Source: Helicobacter sp. MIT 05-5293
GTDB taxonomy: Bacteria > Campylobacterota > Campylobacteria > Campylobacterales > Helicobacteraceae
Assembly (NCBI RefSeq): GCF_000765665.2
Contig: NZ_JROZ02000003.1
Span: 62,001-126,000 of the forward strand
Direction of reading: 5' to 3'
DNA: 64,000 bases
Below the pieces are notes generated by a model. That model was given only the letters and a program-made list of their open reading frames with translations. It was not told the DNA's origin and searched no databases. A program made the translations under genes and the position numbers. Below are positions 54,826 to 63,378 of this stretch, in pieces. The stretch's first letter is position 1, and each line of letters starts with the position of its first letter.

Positions 54826-55860
54826 ATGTATGAGCAACGCGTCAAAGAAGCTATTGATTCGATTAAAAAAGGCGAGATGATTATCATAATGGACGATGAA
54901 GATCGTGAAAATGAGGGCGATTTGGTCATGGCAGGGATTTTTTCCACTGCTCAAAAGATAAACTTTATGGCTCAAGAAGCGCGAGGGTTGATTTGTGTTT
55001 CTATCACGCAAGAAACTGCTAAAAAACTTGATCTTCCCCCAATGGTGCAAAAGAATAATAGTAATCACGAGACGGCTTTCACGGTTTCGATTGATGCTAA
55101 AGAGGCAAAAACAGGTATTTCAGCATATGAGCGCGATATGACAATTAGGCTGATGTGCGATAGTAATGCAAAACCGAGTGATTTTGTGCGACCCGGACAT
55201 ATTTTTCCGTTGATTGCTAAAGAAGGCGGCGTGCTTGTGCGCACAGGGCATACAGAAGCAAGTGTCGATATTTGTAGGCTTGCAGGAGTTGTGCCTATTA
55301 GTGTGATTTGTGAGATTATGAAAAAAGATGGCACGATGGCAGGGCGAGGAGATAAATTTTTACTTGATTTTGCTAAAGAACACAATCTGAAGATTCTGTA
55401 TGTGTCAGATATTATCCAATATCGTCTTAATTATGAGAATCTTGTCTATAAGCTTTCTTCACAAAAAGCTCGTTTTTTAGGCACGGAATGTGAAAAGAAT
55501 GTATTTCGTGATTATTTAGAGCGTAGGCATACGGTGTTTAGATTTGATTCAAAAGAGGGCGGGGGGCAAAGTCCATTAATCAAATTTCACCATATCAAAA
55601 CTGATTTGGAATTGCTCGAAGAGGGGGGAGAGTTTGAGGATTTGATGCGAAGTATTGCCAAACTTCAGCAAGAAGGTGGCTATTTGGTGTTTTTGAGTAG
55701 TGAATGCAATCAGGGTGAGGATATGAAAGATTTTGGTGTAGGGGCGCAGATTCTAAGATTGCTTGAAGTGGAAGATTTTAGGCTGCTTAGTTCGGGTAAA
55801 AATGAATTTTCTGCATTAAGCGGATTCAAACTCAAACTGCTTGAGAGAGTAGAAATTTAA
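54826..55860 (+). CDS. ribBA: 3,4-dihydroxy-2-butanone-4-phosphate synthase with degenerate GTP cyclohydrolase II domain
   Basis: The start is the ATG at 54826, 8 bases after AAAGG; a GTG 9 bases earlier is less likely. Residues 1-200 are a full RibB domain: [32 protein letters not shown] and [12 protein letters not shown]. The C-terminal 140 residues keep the RibA fold outline ([20 protein letters not shown]) but lack the Zn-binding Cys cluster and the catalytic Arg/Tyr region ([10 protein letters not shown] replaces EGRGIGL). The same loss is known in H. pylori RibBA. A separate RibA is presumably encoded elsewhere. Confidence 0.93.
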   Translation: MYEQRVKEAIDSIKKGEMIIIMDDEDRENEGDLVMAGIFSTAQKINFMAQEARGLICVSITQETAKKLDLPPMVQKNNSNHETAFTVSIDAKEAKTGISAYERDMTIRLMCDSNAKPSDFVRPGHIFPLIAKEGGVLVRTGHTEASVDICRLAGVVPISVICEIMKKDGTMAGRGDKFLLDFAKEHNLKILYVSDIIQYRLNYENLVYKLSSQKARFLGTECEKNVFRDYLERRHTVFRFDSKEGGGQSPLIKFHHIKTDLELLEEGGEFEDLMRSIAKLQQEGGYLVFLSSECNQGEDMKDFGVGAQILRLLEVEDFRLLSSGKNEFSALSGFKLKLLERVEI

Positions 55861-55944
55861 GGTCTTTATCATTATGTAAGGAAAATTTAAAAGCTCTTAG
55901 ATTAAAATAAACAATTTTAAAGTATCACTTAAGGTTTTATAAAA

Positions 55945-57025
55945 ATGAACAATTCTTTAGTAATTGCAAAGAAATTAAATTTGATATTATCTCAAGCAAT
56001 AAAACTTCTATGCCCCCCCCCCCGTTAAGCAGTTTCTTTGTGCAAGGCAAACATCTAAAGATTCACTAAAAAACACAAAAAACCCTCATTCTCCTAAAAT
56101 TTCTATTTTAGTCTGTTATCACAAACCCAGTCCGATTATTGCAAATAAGATTCTAAAGCCTATTTTGGTCGGAGCAAAAAACGCTTCTGCTGATACTATC
56201 AGTGCGTTAGAATCTCTGTGTGAGAAAAAAGGCACAAAGCTTCTTAAAGATAATACCGGGGAACATATCAGTGAGCTTAATCCCTACTTTTGTGAGCTTA
56301 CTGCAATGTATTGGGCATGGAAGAATCTCGATGCAGATTATTACGGATTGTTTCATTATCGTAGAGTGTTGGATTTCGCTCCTACACCTTCGAAAAGAAG
56401 ACTTTATAAATACCTTATCCCGCATTATTTTATTGAGAAAAAATATTTTCTCAAGCCTGATATGGTGAGTGGTTTTTTGCAAACGCATCAAGTCGATGTA
56501 ATAATCCCTAAGCGAAAGCATATTGCCCCAGCGCATCTTAGTTTTTATGATACTTTTAAACAAGATCATTATGTGCAGGATTTAGACAAAGCTTTGGCTT
56601 ATATCCAAGAAAAATATCCCCAAATGGCAGATTCTATCACACAAGTATTTTTTACAAAAGGTGCGGCAGTGCATTATTGCAATGTAGCGATTTGGCGTAA
56701 AGAGCTGTATTTTGAATACTGCGAATGGCTTTTTGATATTCTTTTTACGATTCAAGATTCTATCCCTTATCAACAATATGATGCTTATCAAGCACGCGTG
56801 TTTGGATATTTGGCGGAGAGATTGTTTAATGTGTGGATTAGATATAAGGAGCAAAGCTGTCATTTGCGTGTGCAAGAAATGCCCCTAAGTCTTACTGATG
56901 AAAAAATCTTTAGAAAAGAGTGTTCTAGGGGATATGAGCGGTATTATTTTCTTTTTATCCGAGTGTATAAAAAATGTGTTTCGCCCCCCCCCCCCCAAGA
57001 AAAATACCCTGAAAGTTTTACATAA
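55945..57025 (+). CDS. DUF4422 glycosyltransferase, first copy (phase-variable, OFF as read)
   Basis: The gene starts at ATG 55945; after 22 codons a C11 tract (56013-56023) puts it out of frame and it stops at KHLKIH. With 10 or 13 C it reads CPPPVKQFLCARQTSKDSL and continues to ISILVCYHKPSPII, the conserved DUF4422 start, and on to 57025 (359 residues). The core has GEHISELNPYFCELTAMYW (in part) and GLFHYRRVLDF, with a late FTKGAAVHYCNVAIWRKELY. A second tract, C13, lies near the 3' end (56984-56996). Such enzymes sit in capsule and LPS clusters; donor and acceptor are unknown. Confidence 0.85.
56013..56023 (+). repeat. Poly-C tract (C11) near the start of the first DUF4422 gene
   Basis: Eleven C after codon 22. 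Ten or thirteen would open the full 359-residue frame; eleven leads to a stop 20 codons later. Confidence 0.95.
56984..56996 (+). repeat. Poly-C tract (C13) near the end of the first DUF4422 gene
   Basis: Thirteen C, the longest tract in the window. With C13 the protein ends PPPPQEKYPESFT (57025). C14 would end it after PPRKIP. C12 would read PKKNTLKVLHKKYRRK and continue past the start of the next gene to 57098. Confidence 0.95.
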
Positions 57026-57042
57026 GAAATATAGGAGAAAGA

Positions 57043-57963
57043 ATGAATATAAAAATTTTAGTTTGTTATCACAAACCCAGTCCGATTATTGCAAATGAAG
57101 TGTTGCAGCCTATTTTGCTTGGAGCGCAAGGAGCAAATGCGAAGGTAAAAGATGAACTAGAGAATCTGTGCAAAAGGGCAAAGACTACTCTTTGGTATGA
57201 TAATACCGGGGAGCATATCAGTGAGCTTAATCCCTACTTTTGTGAGCTTACTGCAATGTATTGGGCATGGAAGAATCTCGATGCAGATTATTATGGATTG
57301 TTTCATTATCGTAGGGTGTTGGATTTTGGGGCAAAAATCCCACTCAAAAATTATAATGATGTGAATCACATCAGAATCGCACCCTCGCGTCTCATTGATA
57401 CCTTTGGGCTTAATCCTAGGATTATAGAGCAAAACTTGCAGCAAGCAGATATTATTGTCTCGAAGCGTATTGTTGTGCCGTATGGTTGGGAGAGTGCGCG
57501 TTTTTTTAATCAGTATGAAATTTATGCAAAAGACCATCATCGCAAAGACCTAGATATTGTGCTTGAGATCATAAGAAATAAATATCCTCATTATGAGGAG
57601 GCGTTACAGAAAGTATTTTTTACCAAAGGGCAGCGTTTGAGTTGGTGTAATATGTTTGTAATGAGAAAAGAGCTTTATTTTGAATATTGTGATTTTTTGT
57701 TTGATGTGCTTTTTGAGGCACAAAAACATATCGATATTACATTTTATACACCTCGCCAATCAAGGATTTATGGCTTTTTGGCAGAGAGATTGTTTAATGT
57801 GTTTATTGTGCATAAGAATCTCACTTCACGCACAAAAATCAAGAAATTTCGATTATGGCAGCTTAAAGATATGCGCCCATGGTTTGGCTGGATACAAGAA
57901 GACAATATCAAGCGATTTTATCTTTTTGGCATTCGCGTGTGGAAAACACATCTAGGTGCTTAA
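57043..57963 (+). CDS. DUF4422 glycosyltransferase, second copy
   Basis: The 306-residue protein is a paralogue of the gene before it. It starts MNIKILVCYHKPSPIIANE, has the same DNTGEHISELNPYFCELTA segment and GLFHYRRVLDFG, and RLSWCNMFVMRKELYFEY. It has no homopolymer tract, so it should be constitutively in frame. DNA identity with its neighbour is nearly complete over about 130 bp (57199-57327 versus 56250-56378). Likely role: sugar transfer to a surface polysaccharide. Confidence 0.88.
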   Translation: MNIKILVCYHKPSPIIANEVLQPILLGAQGANAKVKDELENLCKRAKTTLWYDNTGEHISELNPYFCELTAMYWAWKNLDADYYGLFHYRRVLDFGAKIPLKNYNDVNHIRIAPSRLIDTFGLNPRIIEQNLQQADIIVSKRIVVPYGWESARFFNQYEIYAKDHHRKDLDIVLEIIRNKYPHYEEALQKVFFTKGQRLSWCNMFVMRKELYFEYCDFLFDVLFEAQKHIDITFYTPRQSRIYGFLAERLFNVFIVHKNLTSRTKIKKFRLWQLKDMRPWFGWIQEDNIKRFYLFGIRVWKTHLGA

Positions 57964-58007
57964 ATGTGTATTGATGATGTGTTTTTTACATTTTTGAAAG
58001 GGGTATA

Positions 58008-59213
58008 ATGTCTCAAAACCCTCTTATATCTGTGATTATCCCCATTTATAATGTCGAGAAATATCTCAAAGAATGCCTAGATTCTGTAACGCAACAAAGC
58101 TTACACGATATAGAGATTATTTGCATTAATGATGGCAGCAGTGATGCTTGCGGGGAGATTTTAGAATCTTATGCGCAGAGTGATAAGCGTATAATAGCCA
58201 TTCATAAGGCTAATGAAGGTGTGGGTAAAGCGAGGAATAAAGCCTTGCGTATCGCAAAGGGAGAGTTTGTATGCTTCATCGACCCTGATGATTTTTATCC
58301 CACACTTCAAACACTTGAAGCACTCTATCATGCCGCAAGGCAAAATCAAGCTCTTATTTGTGGAGGTTGCTTTAGTGATTATCAAAATGGTGTGATAAAC
58401 ACAGATTTTGATGAGATGCTCTTTGGCTATACCTTTAAGCAAAATGGTTTTATAGAATATAGGGATTATCAATTTGATTTTGGCTTTACACGCTTCATAT
58501 ATCAGCGAACATTCTTGCTTGATAATAATATTTTCCACCCGCATTATACGCGCTATGAAGACCCTGTATTTTTTGTGAAAGCTATGATTGCTGCGAAAAG
58601 ATTCTATGCGATTGCAGAGATTACTTATTGCTACCGCATCGGGCATCAAAAAAACCTTCTTGCTTGGAGCGAAACACAATGGAGCGATCAAAACAAAGGT
58701 TTGCTTGATGTGCTTTGCCTTGCCAAAAGCTATCAGTTAGAAAATCTCTATAATCTCACACTTGCGCGTGGGTATAGCATTGCTACAGAGCTTACAGATG
58801 CGATATGTGCAGGAGGAGGGAGCATATTCTCACTTTGTAAGCTTAATAGGATACTTTCAGCTAAGGGTAAAGAGATTTATACTTTGTCTAAAACAAATGA
58901 TAATGCCCTTTCTTTACATTTTGAGCACATACATACAAGCCTAAAATATTTGAATACTTTGCTGCATTCACCTTTGCAACTTTTTGTATTGATATTAAAG
59001 TTTTATGCGAAAAAATCAAAATCCTATTTTCGTGTGCGTCTTTTTAGAGAGCATAGCCTCATCAAACTCTTTGGCATTACATTTTATGAGAGCTATACAA
59101 TGAAAGATTCTCGCGGGGGGGGGGGGCATAATGTAGTCTTTTATGCTTTTATCCTCAAATATCTTAGGGTAATAGAGAGATTTTCACACTCTCTGTATGT
59201 GAGGGTCGCATAA
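58008..59213 (+). CDS. Family 2 glycosyltransferase with a switchable C-terminus
   Basis: The 401-residue protein has the GT2 N-terminal domain: PLISVIIPIYNVEKYLKECL, CINDGSSDACGEIL and the DXD region FIDPDDFYP. A G12 tract (59115-59126) lies at about residue 371. As read (G12) translation runs through HNVVFYAFILKYLRVIERF to a TAA that overlaps the ATG of the next gene. G11 or G13 would end the protein within three residues of the tract. Since the catalytic domain is unaffected, the switch may change tail function or coupling to the next gene. Confidence 0.88.
   Translation: MSQNPLISVIIPIYNVEKYLKECLDSVTQQSLHDIEIICINDGSSDACGEILESYAQSDKRIIAIHKANEGVGKARNKALRIAKGEFVCFIDPDDFYPTLQTLEALYHAARQNQALICGGCFSDYQNGVINTDFDEMLFGYTFKQNGFIEYRDYQFDFGFTRFIYQRTFLLDNNIFHPHYTRYEDPVFFVKAMIAAKRFYAIAEITYCYRIGHQKNLLAWSETQWSDQNKGLLDVLCLAKSYQLENLYNLTLARGYSIATELTDAICAGGGSIFSLCKLNRILSAKGKEIYTLSKTNDNALSLHFEHIHTSLKYLNTLLHSPLQLFVLILKFYAKKSKSYFRVRLFREHSLIKLFGITFYESYTMKDSRGGGGHNVVFYAFILKYLRVIERFSHSLYVRVA
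59115..59126 (+). repeat. Poly-G tract (G12) near the 3' end of the GT2 gene
   Basis: Twelve G, read CGC GGG GGG GGG GGG CAT. G11 gives GIM then stop; G13 gives GA then stop. Only G12 (or G9, G15) reaches the stop that overlaps the downstream start. Confidence 0.95.
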
Positions 59214-60277
59214 TGCAAGATGCCACCCTTCTAGTTTCTGTAATCGTGCCTATCTATAATGTAGAAGATTATCTTAAAGAGTGTTTAGATTCTATAATCA
59301 ATCAAAATTATAAACATTTAGAGATTATTTTAGTCAATGATGGCAGCACGGATTCAAGCGGGAGCATTGCGCAAGAATACGCAAATAAAGATTCTAGAAT
59401 CTGCTACTTTGAGCAAGAAAACAAAGGGCAAAGTGCAGCGAGAAACGCAGGGCTAGATGTAGCAAAAGGTGAGTTTGTTTGCTTTATAGATTCTGATGAT
59501 TATATTGATATAAGTTATATAGGAGATTTTATGAGTGCTTTAAAATATGGCGATATTGTGCTAAATACCAATGTCGTATTTGAGTATCCTGCCTATAATG
59601 CCCAATGGTTTTTTACATTATGCAAACAAGGTGTATTTACCCTATCTCCCCATACGATAAGATTTTTTGAATATTTTGCATGGAATGTTTTATTCAAAAG
59701 AGATATTGTAGAATCTTATAAACTTCGATTTCCTCATAGAAGCAATGCTGAAGATTCGGATTTTTTATATCGTTATTTATGTTTTACTCCTCAAGTGTGT
59801 TTTATTTATGCAGGTGCGTATCATTATCGGCAAAGAGAAGATTCTACTATGGGTATATTGAACCAAACGCAAGCTTTTCCACTTGAACCGATTGATACTT
59901 TTATTTCAATCTATCAATGGTATAAAAAATTTGATTTTATTGAACGATATGGATTGCCTTTTAAATTGCTCTACACTTTTTCTTTAGAGCATTCTAATGC
60001 GCAAGAGTTTTTTGATAAAACTTACAACACAATACAGAATCTTCATCTCCCTTGGCATATCATCTGTCGTGATAGGATTATGAAAGCATTTATGCAAAGC
60101 TCTGATGCGTTAGATTTTATCTATAAACGCGATATGATGCAGCGCACATTGAAGAGAAGATTCAGTATCCGACTTTTTAAAAAATACAATGTTGTGCGTC
60201 TTTTTGGATTCACATTATATGAAAAATTTACATGCAATCAAAAACTATCAAGCAAAACCTTAAAGGAGCAGGAATGA
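59213..60277 (+). CDS. Family 2 glycosyltransferase
   Basis: The 354-residue enzyme has LLVSVIVPIYNVEDYLKECL, ILVNDGSTDSSGSIAQEY, the retained acceptor segment NKGQSAARNAGLDVAKGEF and DXD region FIDSDDYID. Its ATG shares one base with the stop of the preceding GT2 gene, and its stop overlaps glf by 4 bp. It probably adds a residue to the same surface glycan. Confidence 0.9.
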   Translation: MQDATLLVSVIVPIYNVEDYLKECLDSIINQNYKHLEIILVNDGSTDSSGSIAQEYANKDSRICYFEQENKGQSAARNAGLDVAKGEFVCFIDSDDYIDISYIGDFMSALKYGDIVLNTNVVFEYPAYNAQWFFTLCKQGVFTLSPHTIRFFEYFAWNVLFKRDIVESYKLRFPHRSNAEDSDFLYRYLCFTPQVCFIYAGAYHYRQREDSTMGILNQTQAFPLEPIDTFISIYQWYKKFDFIERYGLPFKLLYTFSLEHSNAQEFFDKTYNTIQNLHLPWHIICRDRIMKAFMQSSDALDFIYKRDMMQRTLKRRFSIRLFKKYNVVRLFGFTLYEKFTCNQKLSSKTLKEQE

Positions 60278-61374
60278 AAGTGCAGAATCTTATTGTAGGT
60301 GCTGGACTAGCAGGTATCACACTAGCAGAGCGATTAGCAAATGTCAAAAAGCAAGAAGTGCTACTTCTTGATAGACGCCCTCATATCGGTGGAAATGCTT
60401 ATGATTATGATGATGGAGGCATTTTGGTGCATCAATACGGCACGCATATTTTCCATACTAATGATGAAAAAGTATGGAAATATCTGACAAGTTTTAGTCG
60501 ATTCTATCCTTATATGCACCAAGTCAAAGCCTTTGTCGAGGGTAAGCTAATCCCTGTGCCTTTTAATCTTAATGCCTTGTATAAGTGCTTCCCTCCATTA
60601 ATGGCGCAAAATTTAGAATCTATACTCTTAAAATCTTATCCTTATGGCACAAAAGTCTCGATATTAGAAATCCGCAAAAACCCTCAACTAGAGGTGTTAA
60701 GCACATATATTTATGAAAAGATTTTTTTGCACTATACTTTAAAGCAGTGGCAATGTAGCCCCGATGAGCTTGATTTGAGTGTGTTTGAGCGTGTGCCTGT
60801 AAGCATTAGTCGCGATGATGGTTATTTTTATGATAGATTCCAAGGTATCCCTATGGAAGGCTATACCAAAATGTGTGAAAAGATGCTTGATAATCCATTA
60901 ATCACCCTTAAACTTGAATGTGATTATAGGGATATTAAAGACAAGATAGAATGCGAGAGGATTTTTTATAGTGGGGCGATTGATGAATTTTTTGATTATG
61001 AATTAGGGGAGCTGCCCTATCGGAGCTTAAAATTTGATTTTATACGTTTTGAAAAGCCTTATTTTCAAAGTTGTGCAGTGGTGAATTATCCTAATCATTT
61101 TGACTATACGCGCATTGGTGAGTATAAATACTTTCTTGATGTGCAAACTCCCCATACGATTGTGAGTTTTGAATACCCTAAAGCATGGAGCAGGGGGCAA
61201 GAGCGGTATTATCCCGTGCCTAATGTCCAAAGCGAGGCGATATATCAAGCCTATGTAGAGAGGGCAAAAGAGTTAAAAAATGTGCATTTTATCGGGAGGC
61301 TTGGGGAATATCGGTATTATGATATGGATAAGGTTGTGAAAAGGGCATTAGAAGTGTTTGAGAATCTGCCTTAG
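60274..61374 (+). CDS. glf: UDP-galactopyranose mutase
   Basis: The start is ATG 60274 behind AAAGGAGCAGGA; it overlaps the GT2 stop by 4 bp. A frame opening 42 bases earlier lies in the GT2 gene. The 366-residue flavoenzyme has the FAD motif LIVGAGLAGITLAERLA, DRRPHIGGNAYDY, HQYGTHIFHTNDEKVW and ERVPVSISRDDGYFYD. It converts UDP-Galp to UDP-Galf, so the cluster probably makes a galactofuranose-containing polysaccharide. Confidence 0.95.
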   Translation: MKVQNLIVGAGLAGITLAERLANVKKQEVLLLDRRPHIGGNAYDYDDGGILVHQYGTHIFHTNDEKVWKYLTSFSRFYPYMHQVKAFVEGKLIPVPFNLNALYKCFPPLMAQNLESILLKSYPYGTKVSILEIRKNPQLEVLSTYIYEKIFLHYTLKQWQCSPDELDLSVFERVPVSISRDDGYFYDRFQGIPMEGYTKMCEKMLDNPLITLKLECDYRDIKDKIECERIFYSGAIDEFFDYELGELPYRSLKFDFIRFEKPYFQSCAVVNYPNHFDYTRIGEYKYFLDVQTPHTIVSFEYPKAWSRGQERYYPVPNVQSEAIYQAYVERAKELKNVHFIGRLGEYRYYDMDKVVKRALEVFENLP

Positions 61375-61382
61375 TTTTGTGC

Positions 61383-61388
61383 TACAAT
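61383..61388 (+). promoter_or_regulatory. -10 box for lepA
   Basis: TACAAT preceded by TGC (extended -10) lies 28 bases before the lepA start and 9 bases after the glf stop. Confidence 0.45.
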
Positions 61389-61415
61389 CACACTTTAATT
61401 TTATTAAAGTAGGTA

Positions 61416-63224
61416 ATGATGAACACGCCACAGACGCTTATTCGTAATTTTTCTATTATCGCGCATATTGATCATGGTAAATCTACTCTTGCCGATCGCT
61501 TGATTCAAGAGTGTGGAGCGGTGAGTGAGCGCGAAATGACTGCGCAGATTATGGACACTATGGATATTGAAAAAGAGCGAGGTATTACGATTAAAGCACA
61601 ATCAGTGCGTTTGACTTATCCCTATAAAGGACAAACTTATATTTTAAATCTCATTGATACGCCCGGGCATGTGGATTTTAGTTATGAAGTGTCTCGTTCG
61701 CTTAGCTCGTGTGAGGGAGCATTGCTCGTAGTCGATGCGAGTCAGGGTGTGGAGGCTCAAACGATAGCAAATGTATATGTGGCAATGGAAAATGATTTAG
61801 AGATTCTGCCCGTGATTAATAAAATCGATTTACCCGCAGCTGATGTGGCAAAAGTCAAGGAAGAGATAGAATCTACCATTGGACTAGATTGCTCCTCTGC
61901 ACTTGAAGTGAGTGCGAAAACCGGTATAGGGATTAAAGAGCTTATTGAGCGTATTATCGAGAGTATCCCTCCACCTAGTGGAGATGAAAACGCTCCGACA
62001 AAGGCATTGATTTATGATTCGTGGTTTGATAACTATTTGGGTGCGTTGGGGTTAGTGAGGCTTAAAAGCGGCACATTAAAAGTCGGGCAAGAAGTTTTGA
62101 TGATGAGTAGTGGCAAAAAATATGAGGTTTTGGCACTTTATTATCCCAATCCTTTGCACAGAATCTCGACTCAAGAGATTGCGTGCGGGGAGATTGGCAT
62201 TATCTCTTTAGGCTTAAAGTCGGTTACGCAAATGGCAGTGGGAGATACAATCACAGATTCTAAAATACCCACAGATTTGCCCATAGATGGTTTTCGTCCT
62301 GCTAAACCTTTTGTGTTTGCGGGAATCTATCCGATTGAGACAGATAAGTTTGAAGAATTACGCGATGCGCTTGATAAACTCAAACTCAATGATTCGGCTC
62401 TTAGTTTTGAGCCAGAGACAAGCATCGCGCTAGGTTTTGGTTTCCGTGTGGGATTCTTGGGATTATTGCATATGGAAGTGGTCAAAGAGCGTTTGGAGCG
62501 AGAATTTGGACTTAGCCTCATCGCTACAGCTCCCACGGTCGTGTATGAAGTTTATCTTACCGATGGTTCAAAGGTGCTTGTGCAGAATCCCGCTCAATTA
62601 CCCGAAACGCAAAAAATCGACTATATGCAAGAACCTTATGTGAGGGCAAGCATTATCACGCCTAGCGAGTATTTAGGCAATATTATTACTCTCCTTGCCA
62701 ATCGGCGCGGTGTGCAAGAGAAAATGGATTATCTCACACAAACACGCGTAATGCTTGTATATGCGTTACCAAGTAATGAAATTGTGATGGATTTTTATGA
62801 TAAATTAAAATCTTGCACAAAAGGCTATGCGAGTTTTGATTATGAGCCTATCGGTTATCGCACAGGGGATTTGGTGCGGCTTGATATTCGTGTGGCGGGA
62901 GAAGTGGTCGATGCACTCTCTATTATCGTAGATAGGGCAAAAAGTTATGAAAAGGGTAGGGCATTAGTAGAATCTATGAAAGAAATTGTCCCACGCCAAC
63001 TTTTTGAAGTCGCAATACAAGCGAGTGTGGGGAGTAAGATTATCGCGCGTGAGACGATTAAGGCAATGGGTAAGAATGTTACGGCTAAGTGTTATGGAGG
63101 CGATATTACAAGGAAGCGCAAACTACTTGAAAAACAAAAAGAGGGCAAGAAGCGATTAAAAGCAATTGGCAAGGTTGAATTACCCCAAGAGGCGTTTTTA
63201 GCGGTGCTAAAGATTGATTCTTAA
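61416..63224 (+). CDS. lepA: Elongation factor 4 (LepA)
   Basis: The 602-residue GTPase has [16 protein letters not shown], the switch [18 protein letters not shown] and NKIDLPAAD, then the LepA-specific C-terminal domain ending [18 protein letters not shown]. It acts on stalled or incorrectly translocated ribosomes. Two ATGs are adjacent at the start (61416 and 61419). Length is typical. Confidence 0.97.
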   Translation: MMNTPQTLIRNFSIIAHIDHGKSTLADRLIQECGAVSEREMTAQIMDTMDIEKERGITIKAQSVRLTYPYKGQTYILNLIDTPGHVDFSYEVSRSLSSCEGALLVVDASQGVEAQTIANVYVAMENDLEILPVINKIDLPAADVAKVKEEIESTIGLDCSSALEVSAKTGIGIKELIERIIESIPPPSGDENAPTKALIYDSWFDNYLGALGLVRLKSGTLKVGQEVLMMSSGKKYEVLALYYPNPLHRISTQEIACGEIGIISLGLKSVTQMAVGDTITDSKIPTDLPIDGFRPAKPFVFAGIYPIETDKFEELRDALDKLKLNDSALSFEPETSIALGFGFRVGFLGLLHMEVVKERLEREFGLSLIATAPTVVYEVYLTDGSKVLVQNPAQLPETQKIDYMQEPYVRASIITPSEYLGNIITLLANRRGVQEKMDYLTQTRVMLVYALPSNEIVMDFYDKLKSCTKGYASFDYEPIGYRTGDLVRLDIRVAGEVVDALSIIVDRAKSYEKGRALVESMKEIVPRQLFEVAIQASVGSKIIARETIKAMGKNVTAKCYGGDITRKRKLLEKQKEGKKRLKAIGKVELPQEAFLAVLKIDS

Positions 63225-63339
63225 GATTACTTGTATAGATTCTAAAAGATTCTTACAATAAGACTTTTTTGATGAGGTTTGATGCGTGGCATTGCTTTTT
63301 GTTTTTAATGAAGAACCCGTTTTGTAGATGATAAAATGC

Positions 63340-63345
63340 TATAAT
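63340..63345 (+). promoter_or_regulatory. -10 box for the ABC permease gene
   Basis: TATAAT preceded by TGC (extended -10) lies 34 bases before the ATG at 63379; AAAGGATAC serves as ribosome-binding site. Confidence 0.5.
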
Positions 63346-63378
63346 TTTATTCATTAAGCTATACTTTGAAAGGATACA

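Noticed and set aside
54826-55860. Bifunctional RibBA with active GTP cyclohydrolase II
   Set aside because: The second domain lacks the zinc Cys cluster and catalytic residues, as in H. pylori, so only the RibB activity is supported.
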